Numbered from the stretch's first letter, positions 43,852-52,791 are shown. The stretch is DNA of 64,000 nt from Streptomyces orinoci (GCF_003121295.1 NZ_PHNC01000031.1:1693381-1757380); one strand, 5' to 3'. Program-made: numbers and translations. Notes: generated by a model not told the origin, from the letters alone.

Positions 43852-44430
43852 ACAGGCGGCAACGGCGGGCCACTCGTGTGTGGGGGGACGGGCAATTGCC
43901 GGGTGTGGAACGGTCCTTGGCGCTGCACCGGCCAAACCGGCACCCGACACCAGACGTGGCTCAGCGCCGTCCCGGTGCCGGGTTCGGTTCGCCGTCGCCC
44001 GTACCCGGGTGTCGGCCCGGGGGGCTGGAGCCCCCGAACCAGCTCATCCGCCAGTCGGCGCGGGCTCTCGCCACGGTCCGCCGGCAGCGCCCGCCGTCGC
44101 TTGGCCACGGCCCGGTTCTCCGTCTTCGACCTCTTCGACGTCTTCGACTGCTCGAAGGCCGCCCGCAGCGCAGCCTGGGCCGTGGTCGTCACCGGCCGTG
44201 CCGCCTGCTCGCGGGCGGCACGGCCGCGCCGCATTGACCCGGCGCGGGCCGTCCACCCGGCACCGGGGACCCGCGGGCAGCGGTGAGCCGAAGTCCCGCC
44301 GGACGAACTCCAGCAGCCCGTACCGCCGGGCTCGCCGCCGAAGGCATGACGGGCAGGGCGAACACCCTCCGGCCCGGCGATCTCCAACGCTCGTCCTGTC
44401 AGCCGGCGCCGGCGAAGAACCGGGCCCGGT
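43852..44430. other. Intergenic stretch without a convincing gene
   Basis: About 580 nt. Open frames exist on both strands but none has a ribosome site, a recognisable product or the steady GC3 pattern of neighbours. It holds three 9-bp units of NTCTTCGAC (44122-44148). It could be the remnant of a decayed gene at the edge of the accessory block. Confidence 0.5.
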
Positions 44431-45312
44431 TCACCGGGATATCTCCTCGCTGCGCCGCACGGCCGCATGATCACCGGCCATGGCCGTGGTGGCGGCTCCC
44501 AGCCCCGCCAGCAGCCGCAGCGAGGTCTCCGAGGCGGAGCCCGCGGCCGCGGTGTAGGTCACGAGCAGCTGCTCGGGATCGTCGGGAAGCCGGAGCGTCT
44601 CGTAATCCAGGGTGAGTTCACCCACCGCCGGGTGACGGATCACTTTGGAGCCATGGGCCTTCTCCCGGATGGTGAACCCCGACCAGAGCCTGGTGAATTC
44701 CACACTGCTCAGGGAGAGTTCACCGATCAGCGTGGCCATGGCGGGGTCGTCCGGGTGGCGCCCGGCATAGGAGCGCAGGACGCCGACCACCTCCTTGGCC
44801 ACCGCCTCGAAATCCGGATAGCGATCCGGTCCGTCGTGGAGGAAGACCAGCCTGGCGATGTTGCGGTCCTTCGGGGGCAGCCGGTCGAAGTCGGCCACCA
44901 CCAGCCTGGCCAGCGGGTTCCAGGCCAGGACGTCCATCCGCCGGCCCAGCACCAGGGCCGGGATGTCATGGGCGCACTCCAGCAGCCGGCGCAGCCCCGG
45001 CCGCACCCGCTGCGGACGAGGCGTATGCCGCTTACGGGGCGCCGGGCGGGCGAGGTTGCGCAGATAGACCCGCTCATCCGGGGACAACTGCAGGGCGTCC
45101 GCAACGGCCTCCAGCACCTCGTCCGAGACATTGCGGGTACGGCCCTGCTCAAGCCGTACGTAGTAGTCGATGCTGATCCCGGCCAGCAGCGCCAGCTCCT
45201 CCCGGCGCAGCCCCGGCACCCGGCGGCGGGCCGCCGGACCGGACAGCAGCCCATAGTCCTCGGGCCGGATCGCGGCCCGTCGAGTGCGCAGGAATTCCCC
45301 GAGTTCAGACAT
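44431..45312 (-). CDS. XRE-family regulator with MmyB-like ligand-binding domain
   Basis: 293 aa. N-terminal helix-turn-helix (VPGLRREELALLAGISIDYYVRLEQGR, about 33-60) and a C-terminal MmyB-type domain (ALVLGRRMDVLAWNPLARLV onward) that is thought to bind a small fatty-acid-like or lipid ligand. These regulators usually control a divergent oxidoreductase gene, here the aldo/keto reductase 213 nt away. GAGGGGC precedes the ATG. The shared region has dyads CTGGTACCAG (45356-45365) and GGAAC-GCC-GTTCC (45365-45377). Confidence 0.88.
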   Translation of the reverse strand: MSELGEFLRTRRAAIRPEDYGLLSGPAARRRVPGLRREELALLAGISIDYYVRLEQGRTRNVSDEVLEAVADALQLSPDERVYLRNLARPAPRKRHTPRPQRVRPGLRRLLECAHDIPALVLGRRMDVLAWNPLARLVVADFDRLPPKDRNIARLVFLHDGPDRYPDFEAVAKEVVGVLRSYAGRHPDDPAMATLIGELSLSSVEFTRLWSGFTIREKAHGSKVIRHPAVGELTLDYETLRLPDDPEQLLVTYTAAAGSASETSLRLLAGLGAATTAMAGDHAAVRRSEEISR

Positions 45313-45355
45313 GCCCCTCAGTATCCGCCGGGCATGCCGACCGTGCCTGGTGTTG

Positions 45356-45377
45356 CTGGTACCAGGAACGCCGTTCC
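45356..45377. promoter_or_regulatory. Candidate operator in the XRE/AKR divergent promoter
   Basis: Two abutting palindromes, CTGGTACCAG and GGAACGCCGTTCC, share one G. They lie 44 nt upstream of the XRE start and could bind that regulator. Confidence 0.45.
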
Positions 45378-45464
45378 CCCGGAACAAGCGTGCCTGGCAG
45401 CCCTGTGGCCCCGGACGGAGAGTGGTGTGCGAGGCCGCGAACGCAGCCTCCGGGCCCAAGCCGT

Positions 45465-45503
45465 AAGCCAGGCCATCAAGCCCGGCCATCAAGCCAGGCC
45501 ATC
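45465..45503 (+). repeat. Three tandem 13-bp repeats in an AKR leader
   Basis: AAGCCAGGCCATC, AAGCCCGGCCATC, AAGCCAGGCCATC, followed by AAGCTGG, 22 nt before the start of the aldo/keto reductase. Possibly part of its leader or an operator array. Confidence 0.85.
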
Positions 45504-45525
45504 AAGCTGGACGGAGAAGAAAGCA

Positions 45526-46554
45526 ATGCACACCACCACCCTCGGCCGCACCGGCATCACCGTCAGCCGCATCGCCCTCGGCACCATGATGCTGGGGAAG
45601 TGGGGCAACCCCGACCACGACGAAGCCGTGCGCCTGGTGCACACCGCCCTGGACGGCGGGGTGAACTTCATCGACACCGCCGATATGTACTCGGAGGGCG
45701 AGTCCGAGGTGATCGTCGGCAAGGCCCTCAAGGGCCGCCGGGATGAGGTCATCCTGGCGACCAAGGTGCACTTCCCCATGGGCGACGACCCCAACCGCCG
45801 GGGGAATTCGCGCCGTTGGATCAGGAAGGCAGTGGAGGACAGCCTGCGCCGCCTGGGCACCGACTACATCGACCTCTACCAGATCCACCGGCCGGATCCG
45901 GCCACCGATATCGATGAGACCCTCTCCGTGCTCTCCGATCTGGTGCGCGAGGGCAAGGTGATGGCCATCGGCTCCTCGGACTTCGCCGCCGAGCAGCTGG
46001 TCGAGGCCCGCTGGACGGCCGAGCGGCGCGGCCATGTCCCCTTCCACACCGAGCAGCCGCCCTACTCGATCTTTGTGCGGGGCATCGAGCGTTCGGTGCT
46101 GCCCACCGCCGAGCGCTATGGCATGGGAGTGCTGACCTGGAGCCCGCTGGCCAGCGGCTGGCTCACCGGGAAGTACCGCAAGACCCGGGAGATGGAGCTG
46201 AACGACTTCCGGCGTTCCTGGATCTCCCACAAGTTCGACCAGCAACTGCCGGGGAACGTCCGGAAGTTCGAGGTCGTGGAGGAGCTGGTCAAGCTCGCCG
46301 AGGAGGCGGGGCTGTCCTTGACCCACCTGGCCCTGGCCTTTGTGCTCAGCCACCGGGCGGTGAGCAGCGCCATCATCGGCCCGCGCACCGTGGAGCAGCT
46401 CGATGATCTCCTTGCCGCCGCCGAAGTCACCCTGGATGACGCGGTATTGGACCGCATCGATGAACTGGTGCCGCCGGGTACCGACCTCAACCCCTCGGAT
46501 GCCGACTACACCCCGCCGCATCTGCTGGATGCCTCGCTCCGGCGCCGGAAATAA
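45526..46554 (+). CDS. Aldo/keto reductase
   Basis: 342 aa AKR-fold NADPH oxidoreductase. Asp and Tyr in FIDTADMYSEGESE (about 48-55), Lys in VILATKVHFPMG (about 80) and His in DLYQIHRPDP (about 124); C-terminal SSAIIGPRTVEQLDDLLAA is the NADP loop. Resembles YajO/general stress type reductases. GGAGAAGAAAG upstream of ATG. Probably controlled by the divergent XRE regulator. 65 nt before an efflux gene in the same direction. Confidence 0.9.
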   Translation: MHTTTLGRTGITVSRIALGTMMLGKWGNPDHDEAVRLVHTALDGGVNFIDTADMYSEGESEVIVGKALKGRRDEVILATKVHFPMGDDPNRRGNSRRWIRKAVEDSLRRLGTDYIDLYQIHRPDPATDIDETLSVLSDLVREGKVMAIGSSDFAAEQLVEARWTAERRGHVPFHTEQPPYSIFVRGIERSVLPTAERYGMGVLTWSPLASGWLTGKYRKTREMELNDFRRSWISHKFDQQLPGNVRKFEVVEELVKLAEEAGLSLTHLALAFVLSHRAVSSAIIGPRTVEQLDDLLAAAEVTLDDAVLDRIDELVPPGTDLNPSDADYTPPHLLDASLRRRK

Positions 46555-46569
46555 TTTGCCACCACAGAT

Positions 46570-46602
46570 AGTTGTACGATTTAAATGATTGGAGTTATCC
46601 AA
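46570..46602 (+). promoter_or_regulatory. Operator-like AT-rich site before the second efflux gene
   Basis: AGTTGTACGATTTAAATGA is far poorer in GC than its surroundings, contains ATTTAAAT (46579-46586), and is followed by the dyad TTGGA-GTTA-TCCAA (46589-46602). It shares AGTTGTA with the promoter of the MarR-linked efflux gene at 14301. Probable target of the co-transcribed MarR protein. Confidence 0.55.
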
Positions 46603-46619
46603 CCAACGGAGGCCGCCGC

Positions 46620-48029
46620 ATGCCCGAACTCTCCCGTCAACGCCGGCTGCTGGTGCTGGGCATCTGTTGCTCGGCCCTGCTGATCGTCAGCCTTGACAAC
46701 ACCATCCTCAATGTCGCTCTGCCCTCGCTGCGGACGGATCTGCACGCCTCGGTCTCCGGGCTCCAATGGACCATCGACGCCTATGTGGTGGTGCTGGCCT
46801 CGCTGCTGATGCTGGCCGGATCAACGGCCGACCGGATAGGCCGCCGCCGGGTCTTCCAGACCGGGCTCACCCTGTTCACCATCGGCTCCGCGCTCTGCAG
46901 CCTGGCCCCCGGCCTCAACTGGCTGATCGCCTTCCGGATGGTGCAGGCGGTAGGCGGGTGCATGCTCAACCCGGTGGCCATGTCGATCATCACCAACACC
47001 TTCACCGACCCCAAGGAGCGCGCCCGGGCGATAGGCATATGGGGTGGAGTGGTGGGCATCAGCATGGCCGCCGGCCCCATCGTGGGCGGAGCCCTGGTCC
47101 AGACCGTCGGCTGGCGCTCGATCTTCTGGATCAATGTGCCGGTGGGGCTGGCCTCCCTGGTGCTCACCGCCCGCTATGTGCCGGAATCCCGGGCTCCCAA
47201 GCCGCGCCGGGTGGACCCGGTGGGGCAGTCGCTGATGATTGTGATGCTGGGCTCGGTGATCTACGGAATCATCGAGGGCCGGGCCGCCGGCTGGGCCTCG
47301 GCGCAGATCATCGGGTGCTTTGTGCTCGGGCTCTGCGCCCTGCTGGGGCTGGTCGCCTATGAGAACCGCCGAGTGGAACCCCTGATAGAGCCGCGGCTGT
47401 TCCGCAGCGCCCCCTTCGCCGGTGCCACCGCCCTGGCCGTGTGCGCCTTCGCGGCCCTGGCCGGTTTCCTCTTCCTCAATATGCTCTATCTCCAGGAGAA
47501 CCGGAGGATGTCGGCGCTGGAGGCCGGGCTGCACCTGCTGCCCATGGCGGCCATGTGCCTGGTCTTCGCCCCGGTCTCCGGACGGCTGGTGGGCTCGCGC
47601 GGCCCCCGGCTGCCGCTGGTGCTGGCCGGGGTGGCCCTGACGGCGAGCGGAGCGCTGTTCGCCGCCTTTGACGCCGAGACCTCCGACCCGCTGCTCTTCA
47701 CCGGCTATGTCCTCTTCGGTATCGGCTTCGGCCTGGTGAACGCGCCCATCACCAATACGGCCATATCCGGGATGCCCCGGGACCGGGCCGGAGTGGCGGC
47801 CGCGGTGGCCTCCACCAGCCGGCAGGTGGGCACCTCCATGGGCGTTGCGGTGATCGGTGCGGCGGTGGCCGCCGGGGCGACCGTCACCGCCTGGTGGATC
47901 ATCACCGGCTGTGGGCTGGCGGTACTGGCCCTGGGTACCATCACCACCGGCCGCTGGGCCACCGGGACCGCCGAGCGGGCGGCGGCCCGCCTCGCTTCCG
48001 ACCAGACCAGGATCCCGGTGACGACATGA
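46620..48029 (+). CDS. MFS multidrug efflux transporter, DHA2 type
   Basis: 469 aa with about 14 hydrophobic segments. Motif SLDNTILNVALPSLRTDL in helix 1, AGSTADRIGRRRVFQ after helix 2 and the antiporter motif AAGPIVGGALVQTVGWRSIF (about 155-175). Good ribosome site GGAGG 7 nt before ATG. Its TGA overlaps the ATG of a MarR-type gene (ATGA), so the pump and its probable repressor form one unit. Confidence 0.9.
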   Translation: MPELSRQRRLLVLGICCSALLIVSLDNTILNVALPSLRTDLHASVSGLQWTIDAYVVVLASLLMLAGSTADRIGRRRVFQTGLTLFTIGSALCSLAPGLNWLIAFRMVQAVGGCMLNPVAMSIITNTFTDPKERARAIGIWGGVVGISMAAGPIVGGALVQTVGWRSIFWINVPVGLASLVLTARYVPESRAPKPRRVDPVGQSLMIVMLGSVIYGIIEGRAAGWASAQIIGCFVLGLCALLGLVAYENRRVEPLIEPRLFRSAPFAGATALAVCAFAALAGFLFLNMLYLQENRRMSALEAGLHLLPMAAMCLVFAPVSGRLVGSRGPRLPLVLAGVALTASGALFAAFDAETSDPLLFTGYVLFGIGFGLVNAPITNTAISGMPRDRAGVAAAVASTSRQVGTSMGVAVIGAAVAAGATVTAWWIITGCGLAVLALGTITTGRWATGTAERAAARLASDQTRIPVTT

Positions 48030-48481
48030 CCACCACCCAGCACGAAGCGGCGCTCAGGGCCTGGAGCAACCTCCGGGAGCTGGTCCTGGGCAGCAATGAG
48101 CGGCGCAAGGAGGTCGTGGAGGCGCTGGGGATGAGCTTCTTCCGGATCAAGGCGCTGCGCCGGATCGCCAAGGGGCCGATAACCCTCTGCGCGCTGGCCG
48201 ATGAGCTCACCACCGACCGCCCGTACACCACCCTGGTCGTCGATGATCTCGCCAAGCGCGGGCTGGTCCAGCGCACCGCCAACCCGGCCGACCGCCGCTC
48301 CAAGATAGTGACGGTCACCGAGGCGGGCCGGGCGGCCGCCCAGCGGGCCGAGGACATCCTGGGCGCCCCGCCGCCCGCTCTGCTGGCCCTCGCCGAGGAG
48401 GAGTTGGCGGCACTGGAGCGGATCTCGGCCCGGCTGGTGGAGGGTTCGGCGGCCATGCCCGCACGCGCCGCCGGGGGGTGA
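48026..48481 (+). CDS. MarR family transcriptional regulator
   Basis: 151 aa. Winged helix with ITLCALADELTTDRPYTTLV as recognition region and the wing GLVQRTANPADRRSKIVTVT carrying the DRRSK turn. Translationally coupled to the efflux gene upstream. It most likely represses the operon through the AT-rich dyad at 46570-46602. Confidence 0.88.
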   Translation: MTTTQHEAALRAWSNLRELVLGSNERRKEVVEALGMSFFRIKALRRIAKGPITLCALADELTTDRPYTTLVVDDLAKRGLVQRTANPADRRSKIVTVTEAGRAAAQRAEDILGAPPPALLALAEEELAALERISARLVEGSAAMPARAAGG

Positions 48482-48491
48482 GGACGCCCGG

Positions 48492-50066
48492 TCACCGCAC
48501 CCCGGCGGTCTCCGGCATGATTGCCGGTTCCTCGGCCGGGATGGCCGGGGACGGCGCGGAGGCCAGGCCGCGCAGGCGGGTGAGGACGAAGCCCGAGGCG
48601 AGCAGCATCACCGCGAGGGCGCCGATCGCCGCGGCATGCATGCCCTGGACAAAGGCGGTGCGTGCGGCATGGACCAGCGCGGGGCGCGCCTGGCTGGGCA
48701 GGCGGTCGGCGACCGTCAGGGCGTTGCCCAGCGTCTGGCGGACGGAGTGCAGCGCCCCGTCCGGCAGGGCGGCCGGCGCCGAGTCCGTCACCTCCCGGCG
48801 GTAGACCGCCGCACCCAGCGAACCCAGCACCGCGGTGCCCAGCGCGGCACCGAACTCCTGCCCGGTCTCCAGCAGCGCCGAGGCCGCACCGGCACCCTGC
48901 GGCGGCACCGTGCTCAGGGCCAGGTCGGTGTTCTGCGTCATGACCATCACGATGCCGGCGGCGACCACCCCACAGGCGAGCAGGACGAGCCAGATGCCGG
49001 AGCCGGCGGTCACGCCGAGGGCCGTCGCATAGCCGAGCGCCGCCAGGGCGAAGGCGCCGCCCACGATGTACGCCCGGTCGACTCCGCGCTGGGACAGGGC
49101 GGTTGCGACGGGGGCGGCGCAGCCGACCAGGGCCGAGGGAGCCAGGCTCCACAAGGCGGCTTCCAAGGCGCTCTTGCCCAGCACCAGTTGCAGATACTGG
49201 GTGGAGAAGACGCTGAAGCCGGCAAGGGCGAACATGGCCGCCGCGTTCAGTGCGATGGCGGGCCCGAAGCCCCGGCGGTGGAACAGCGCGGGGTTGACCA
49301 TCGGATGTTCGGCCGTCCGCTGCCGCTGGACGAAGGCGGCCCCGAAGGCGAGTCCCGCCACGATCGCCAGGGTGGGCGGAGCGGTGAAGCCGTCGGCGGC
49401 GATGCGCTTGATGCCATAGACCGTGGGCAGCGTGGCGGCCAGCGAGAGTGCGGAGCCGAGCAGGTCGAAGCGATGGCCGGGGGAGGAGTCCTTGAACTCC
49501 GGTACCAGCAAGGGGGCCAGGATCAGCAGCAGGGCCATGGCGGGCAGGTTGACCAGGAAGACCGAGCCCCACCAGAAGTGGTTCAGCAGGAATCCGCTGA
49601 GCACCGGCCCCAGGGCCACACCCCCGGTCAGCGTCCCGGACCAGACGGCCACCGCGGTGCCGCGCTGCCGTTCATCGGGGAAGAGGTTGCGCACCAGGGC
49701 CAGGGTGGAGGGCATCAGGGTGGCGCCGCCCACGCCCAGCAACGCCCGTAGCGCGATCAGGGTTTCGGCGTTGTGCGCATAGGCCGCCGCGGCCGAGGCG
49801 GTGCCGAAGGCGGCGGCGCCCAGCAGCAGCAGTCTGCGGCGGCCGATGCGGTCACCGAGCGCGCCCATGGTGAGCAGCAGCCCGGACAGGACGAAGCCAT
49901 AGATGTCGAAGATCCACAGCTGTTGGGCGGCAGTCGGGTGCAGATCGCGGCTGATGAAGGGAACGGCGAAGTAGAGCACCGAGACGTCCATGGAGACCAG
50001 CAGCAGTGGCAGCAGCAGGACCACCAGTGCCGTCCACTCCCGCCGCCCGGCCCGTTGTGCGGTCAC
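48492..50066 (-). CDS. MFS multidrug efflux transporter, DHA2/EmrB type
   Basis: 524 aa with about 14 membrane segments; MDVSVLYFAVPFISRDL in helix 1, MGALGDRIGRRRLLLLG after helix 2, and GPVLSGFLLNHFWWGSVFLVN as motif C. It belongs to the SmvA/MmrA-like branch. GTG start preceded by AGGGGGA. Divergent from the GntR-TetR regulator, with a GTACG-C-CGTAC dyad (50091-50101) between them. Tail to tail with the MarR gene, 10 nt apart. Confidence 0.9.
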   Translation of the reverse strand: MTAQRAGRREWTALVVLLLPLLLVSMDVSVLYFAVPFISRDLHPTAAQQLWIFDIYGFVLSGLLLTMGALGDRIGRRRLLLLGAAAFGTASAAAAYAHNAETLIALRALLGVGGATLMPSTLALVRNLFPDERQRGTAVAVWSGTLTGGVALGPVLSGFLLNHFWWGSVFLVNLPAMALLLILAPLLVPEFKDSSPGHRFDLLGSALSLAATLPTVYGIKRIAADGFTAPPTLAIVAGLAFGAAFVQRQRTAEHPMVNPALFHRRGFGPAIALNAAAMFALAGFSVFSTQYLQLVLGKSALEAALWSLAPSALVGCAAPVATALSQRGVDRAYIVGGAFALAALGYATALGVTAGSGIWLVLLACGVVAAGIVMVMTQNTDLALSTVPPQGAGAASALLETGQEFGAALGTAVLGSLGAAVYRREVTDSAPAALPDGALHSVRQTLGNALTVADRLPSQARPALVHAARTAFVQGMHAAAIGALAVMLLASGFVLTRLRGLASAPSPAIPAEEPAIMPETAGVR

Positions 50067-50090
50067 GCGATTCCCCCTGAAATGAGATGT

Positions 50091-50101
50091 GTACGCCGTA
50101 C
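50091..50101. promoter_or_regulatory. Short dyad upstream of the divergent efflux gene
   Basis: GTACG-C-CGTAC, 25 nt before the efflux gene start; possible binding site for the fused regulator. Confidence 0.4.
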
Positions 50102-50173
50102 GTCGGCTGCTGCGCACGCTAGGCACACCGGCCGGGGACAACAACTCAGGCGGCCGGAAAGGCAGTTCACGTA

Positions 50174-50222
50174 CTAGTGCACCCCAGGTGGCGGCGCTAC
50201 GATCCGGGCATGAGTGCACTAG
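50174..50222 (+). promoter_or_regulatory. Leaderless promoter flanked by mirrored CTAGTGCAC boxes
   Basis: CTAGTGCAC (50174-50182) and GTGCACTAG (50214-50222) are exact mirror images. Between them lies TACGAT (50198-50203), six nt, then the ATG at 50210. The first box covers the -35 region and the second lies in codons 2-5, an arrangement suited to autorepression. Confidence 0.6.
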
Positions 50223-51190
50223 GACAGTCCGCCGAGCCGCCCTACCTTCGGATAGCCGCCGAACTGCGTGAGCGGATCACCTCCGGCGAGCTGGCGGAGG
50301 GCGAGAAGATCCCTTCCACCCGGGGGATCACCCGGGAGTGGGGAGTGGCCATGGCCACCGCCACCAAGGCGCTGGCGGTGCTGCGGCAGGAGGGGCTGGT
50401 GCGGGCCGTGCCCGGCGTCGGCACGGTGGTGGCCCCCCGGGTGGCGCCGCCGCCCCGGCCGCGGCCGGCCGTGCGGAGCGGCCGGGGCCGGTCCCGGTCC
50501 GAGGAATCCGCCGCCATGCGGGAGCGCATCGTGGCCACGGCGGTCGCCATCGCCGACCGGCAGGGTTCGGCGGCACTGTCCCTGCGGGCCGTCGCCGCCG
50601 AACTCGGCGTCTCCACCATGGCCTTGTACCGGCATGTGCCGGGCAAGGGCGAGCTGGTGGAGCTGATGATGGACGCCGTCTTCGCCGCCGGCCCGCTTCC
50701 GGTGCCCGCGCCCGCGCACTGGCGGACCCGTCTGGAGGCGGGAGCCCGCCGCCAGTGGGCGCTGCATCGCGAGCATCCCTGGCTGGCCAAGGCGATGTCC
50801 TTCACCCGGCCGCCGATGTCCCCGCATGCCATGGCCCATATGGAGTGGTCGATGGCCCCGCTGGTCGAACTCGGCCTGGATGCCGTCACCTTGCTGCATA
50901 TCGCCGTCGCGGTGGCGGGTTCGGTGCGGGCGGCGGCGATGGACCTGGAGGACGAGGCGCTGGCCCGTCAGGACACCGGGATGACCAATGACGAGTGGAT
51001 GACGGGCCGGATGGCGGAGTTCGGTGCCCTGCTCGCCGGCGGGGGCTTCCCGATGTACGGCCGGGTCGTCGAGGAGGAGGGGGACTTCTTCAGCTCCGAC
51101 ACGATGTTTGAGTTTGTGCTGGCCCGGCTGCTGGACGGCCTGGAGCCACTGGTCGCCGAGGGTTGCCGGCGGGGTGGCGGCTCCCATTGA
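50210..51190 (+). CDS. Fused GntR-TetR transcriptional regulator
   Basis: 326 aa with two DNA-binding domains: a GntR winged helix (YLRIAAELRERITSGELAEG, IPSTRGITREWGVAMATATK; about 12-78) and, after a Pro/Arg linker, a TetR helix-turn-helix (RERIVATAVAIADRQGSAAL, SLRAVAAELGVSTMALYRHV; about 105-150) with a TetR-type C-terminal ligand domain. Such fusions are known in Streptomyces. It is divergent from the efflux gene and probably senses that pump's substrate. Leaderless start. Confidence 0.88.
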   Translation: MSALGQSAEPPYLRIAAELRERITSGELAEGEKIPSTRGITREWGVAMATATKALAVLRQEGLVRAVPGVGTVVAPRVAPPPRPRPAVRSGRGRSRSEESAAMRERIVATAVAIADRQGSAALSLRAVAAELGVSTMALYRHVPGKGELVELMMDAVFAAGPLPVPAPAHWRTRLEAGARRQWALHREHPWLAKAMSFTRPPMSPHAMAHMEWSMAPLVELGLDAVTLLHIAVAVAGSVRAAAMDLEDEALARQDTGMTNDEWMTGRMAEFGALLAGGGFPMYGRVVEEEGDFFSSDTMFEFVLARLLDGLEPLVAEGCRRGGGSH

Positions 51191-51358
51191 CACCGGGCGG
51201 CCGGCTGCTTCTCCGCCGGGCCGCTCCACCCGGGCCGGCGGTGAACTCCCGGCTGAGCCGGGTTGGTTGGCCGGTTTTGATGGGGCGTACTGGACGGAAG
51301 GGGCATCCTTCGTTCTACGGTTGCCTTAGGACACCAGTCCGTTTCCCGGGAGGTCGCC

Positions 51359-52579
51359 ATGACCGAAACCGTCGCCTCTCCTGCTTCCGTTACCCATCCG
51401 GCGCCCCAGTGGCCGCAGGACCGCGGCTGTCCCTACCACCCGCCCGCCGCCTATCCGCGTCCCGCCACCGGTCGCCCCCTGACCCGGGTGACGCTCTGGG
51501 ACGGCAGCCAGGTGTGGTTTGTCAGCGGGCATGCCGAGGCCCGTGCGCTGCTGGCCGACCCACGGCTGTCCTCCGACCGCCACCGCCCGGAGTTCCCGGT
51601 GGTGATGGCCCGTTTCGGGGACCAGCGCACCGTTGACCTGCCACTGCTCGGGGTGGACGACCCCGAGCACAACCGCCAGCGCCGGATGCTGATCCCGCGC
51701 TTCGGCCTCAAGCAGATCGCCGCCATGCGCCCGCGCATCCAGCAGATCGTGGACACCCTGATCGACCGGATGCTGGCGGGCGGGAACCGGGCCGACCTGG
51801 TGCCCGAGTTCGCCCTGCCGGTGCCCTCCATGGTCATCTGCGAGCTGCTCGGAGTGCCCTATGCGGACCACGAGTTCTTCGAGTCCCGCTCCCGGGTCAT
51901 GCTCAACGCCGATTCCCTGGAGGAGATCCGCCTCGCCCGGGAGGACGTCAAGGCCTACCTCCAGCGGCTGGTGGACGCCAAGCGGGCCGAGCCGGGGGAG
52001 GGACTGCTGGACGACCTGATCGCCGAGCGGCTCGCCGATGGCCACCTGGACCGCGAGGAACTGGTCATGCTGGCGCTGATCCTGCTGGTTGCCGGCCATG
52101 AGACCACCGCCAACATGATCTCCCTGGGGACCTTCACCCTCCTCCAACACCCGGACCAGCTGGCCATGTTGCGCGCCGAGCCGCAGCTGGTCCCGGGGGC
52201 GGTCGAGGAGTTGCTGCGCTATCTGTCCATCGCCGACGGCATGGTGCGGGTGGCCACCGAGGATGTGGAGGTGGGCGGCGAGACCATCCGGGCCGGCGAG
52301 GGAGTGCTGATCGGCACCTCGGTGATCAACCGGGACCCGGCCGCGTACCAGGACCCGGACACCCTGGATCTGCGTCGCTCGGCCCGGCACCATGTGGCCT
52401 TCGGCTATGGCATCCACCAATGCCTTGGCCAGAACCTCGCCCGAGTGGAGCTCGAAATAGCCCTCGCCACGCTCTTCGCCCGTATCCCCACGCTCCGCCT
52501 GGCCGTTGCCCCCGATGAGGTGCCCGCCAAGCCCGGCGGCAGCATCCAAGGACTCTTCGCCCTCCCGGTCACCTGGTGA
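51359..52579 (+). CDS. Cytochrome P450 (CYP105-like)
   Basis: 406 aa soluble mono-oxygenase. The I-helix AGHETT is at 245-250, the ExxR motif in EELLRY is nearby at about 283, and the heme cysteine is Cys355 in FGYGIHQCLGQ. The N-terminal FPQDR-like QWPQDRGCPYHPP and VTLWDGSQVWFVSGHAEARALLADPRLS (two short parts of one conserved region) recall CYP105, a family of broad-range xenobiotic and late-step tailoring hydroxylases. A ferredoxin gene follows after 20 nt. Regulated perhaps by the upstream GntR-TetR protein. Confidence 0.9.
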   Translation: MTETVASPASVTHPAPQWPQDRGCPYHPPAAYPRPATGRPLTRVTLWDGSQVWFVSGHAEARALLADPRLSSDRHRPEFPVVMARFGDQRTVDLPLLGVDDPEHNRQRRMLIPRFGLKQIAAMRPRIQQIVDTLIDRMLAGGNRADLVPEFALPVPSMVICELLGVPYADHEFFESRSRVMLNADSLEEIRLAREDVKAYLQRLVDAKRAEPGEGLLDDLIAERLADGHLDREELVMLALILLVAGHETTANMISLGTFTLLQHPDQLAMLRAEPQLVPGAVEELLRYLSIADGMVRVATEDVEVGGETIRAGEGVLIGTSVINRDPAAYQDPDTLDLRRSARHHVAFGYGIHQCLGQNLARVELEIALATLFARIPTLRLAVAPDEVPAKPGGSIQGLFALPVTW

Positions 52580-52599
52580 CCACAGAACGGAGCACCACC

Positions 52600-52791
52600 A
52601 TGTCTGTGCACATCGATTCCGGCCTCTGCATCGGTTCCGGCCAGTGCGCGCTTACCGCGCCCGGCGTCTTCACCACGGACGACGACGGTTTCGGCACCGT
52701 CATCCCCGGCAAGGACGGCGCGGACGACCCCATGGTCAACGAGGCGGTACGCGCCTGTCCGGTGCAGGCGATCTCCGTGGCGGAAGGGTAG
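52600..52791 (+). CDS. 3Fe-4S-type ferredoxin
   Basis: 63 aa electron carrier. Cysteines in LCIGSGQCALTAPGVF (spacing CX5C) and VRACPVQAI give three ligands, as in the single-cluster 3Fe-4S ferredoxins that serve P450s. GGAG before the ATG. It is the natural partner of the P450 just upstream; a ferredoxin reductase must come from elsewhere. Confidence 0.92.
   Translation: MSVHIDSGLCIGSGQCALTAPGVFTTDDDGFGTVIPGKDGADDPMVNEAVRACPVQAISVAEG

Noticed and set aside
44122..44148. Three 9-bp units as a possible short CRISPR-like or iteron array
   Set aside because: Units abut without spacers and are too short for CRISPR; no replication gene is nearby for an iteron role.
43880..44470. Plus-strand open frame of 196 codons in the gap after serA
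   Set aside because: Ser/Pro/Arg-rich product without motifs, no ribosome site, and it runs into the XRE gene on the other strand.
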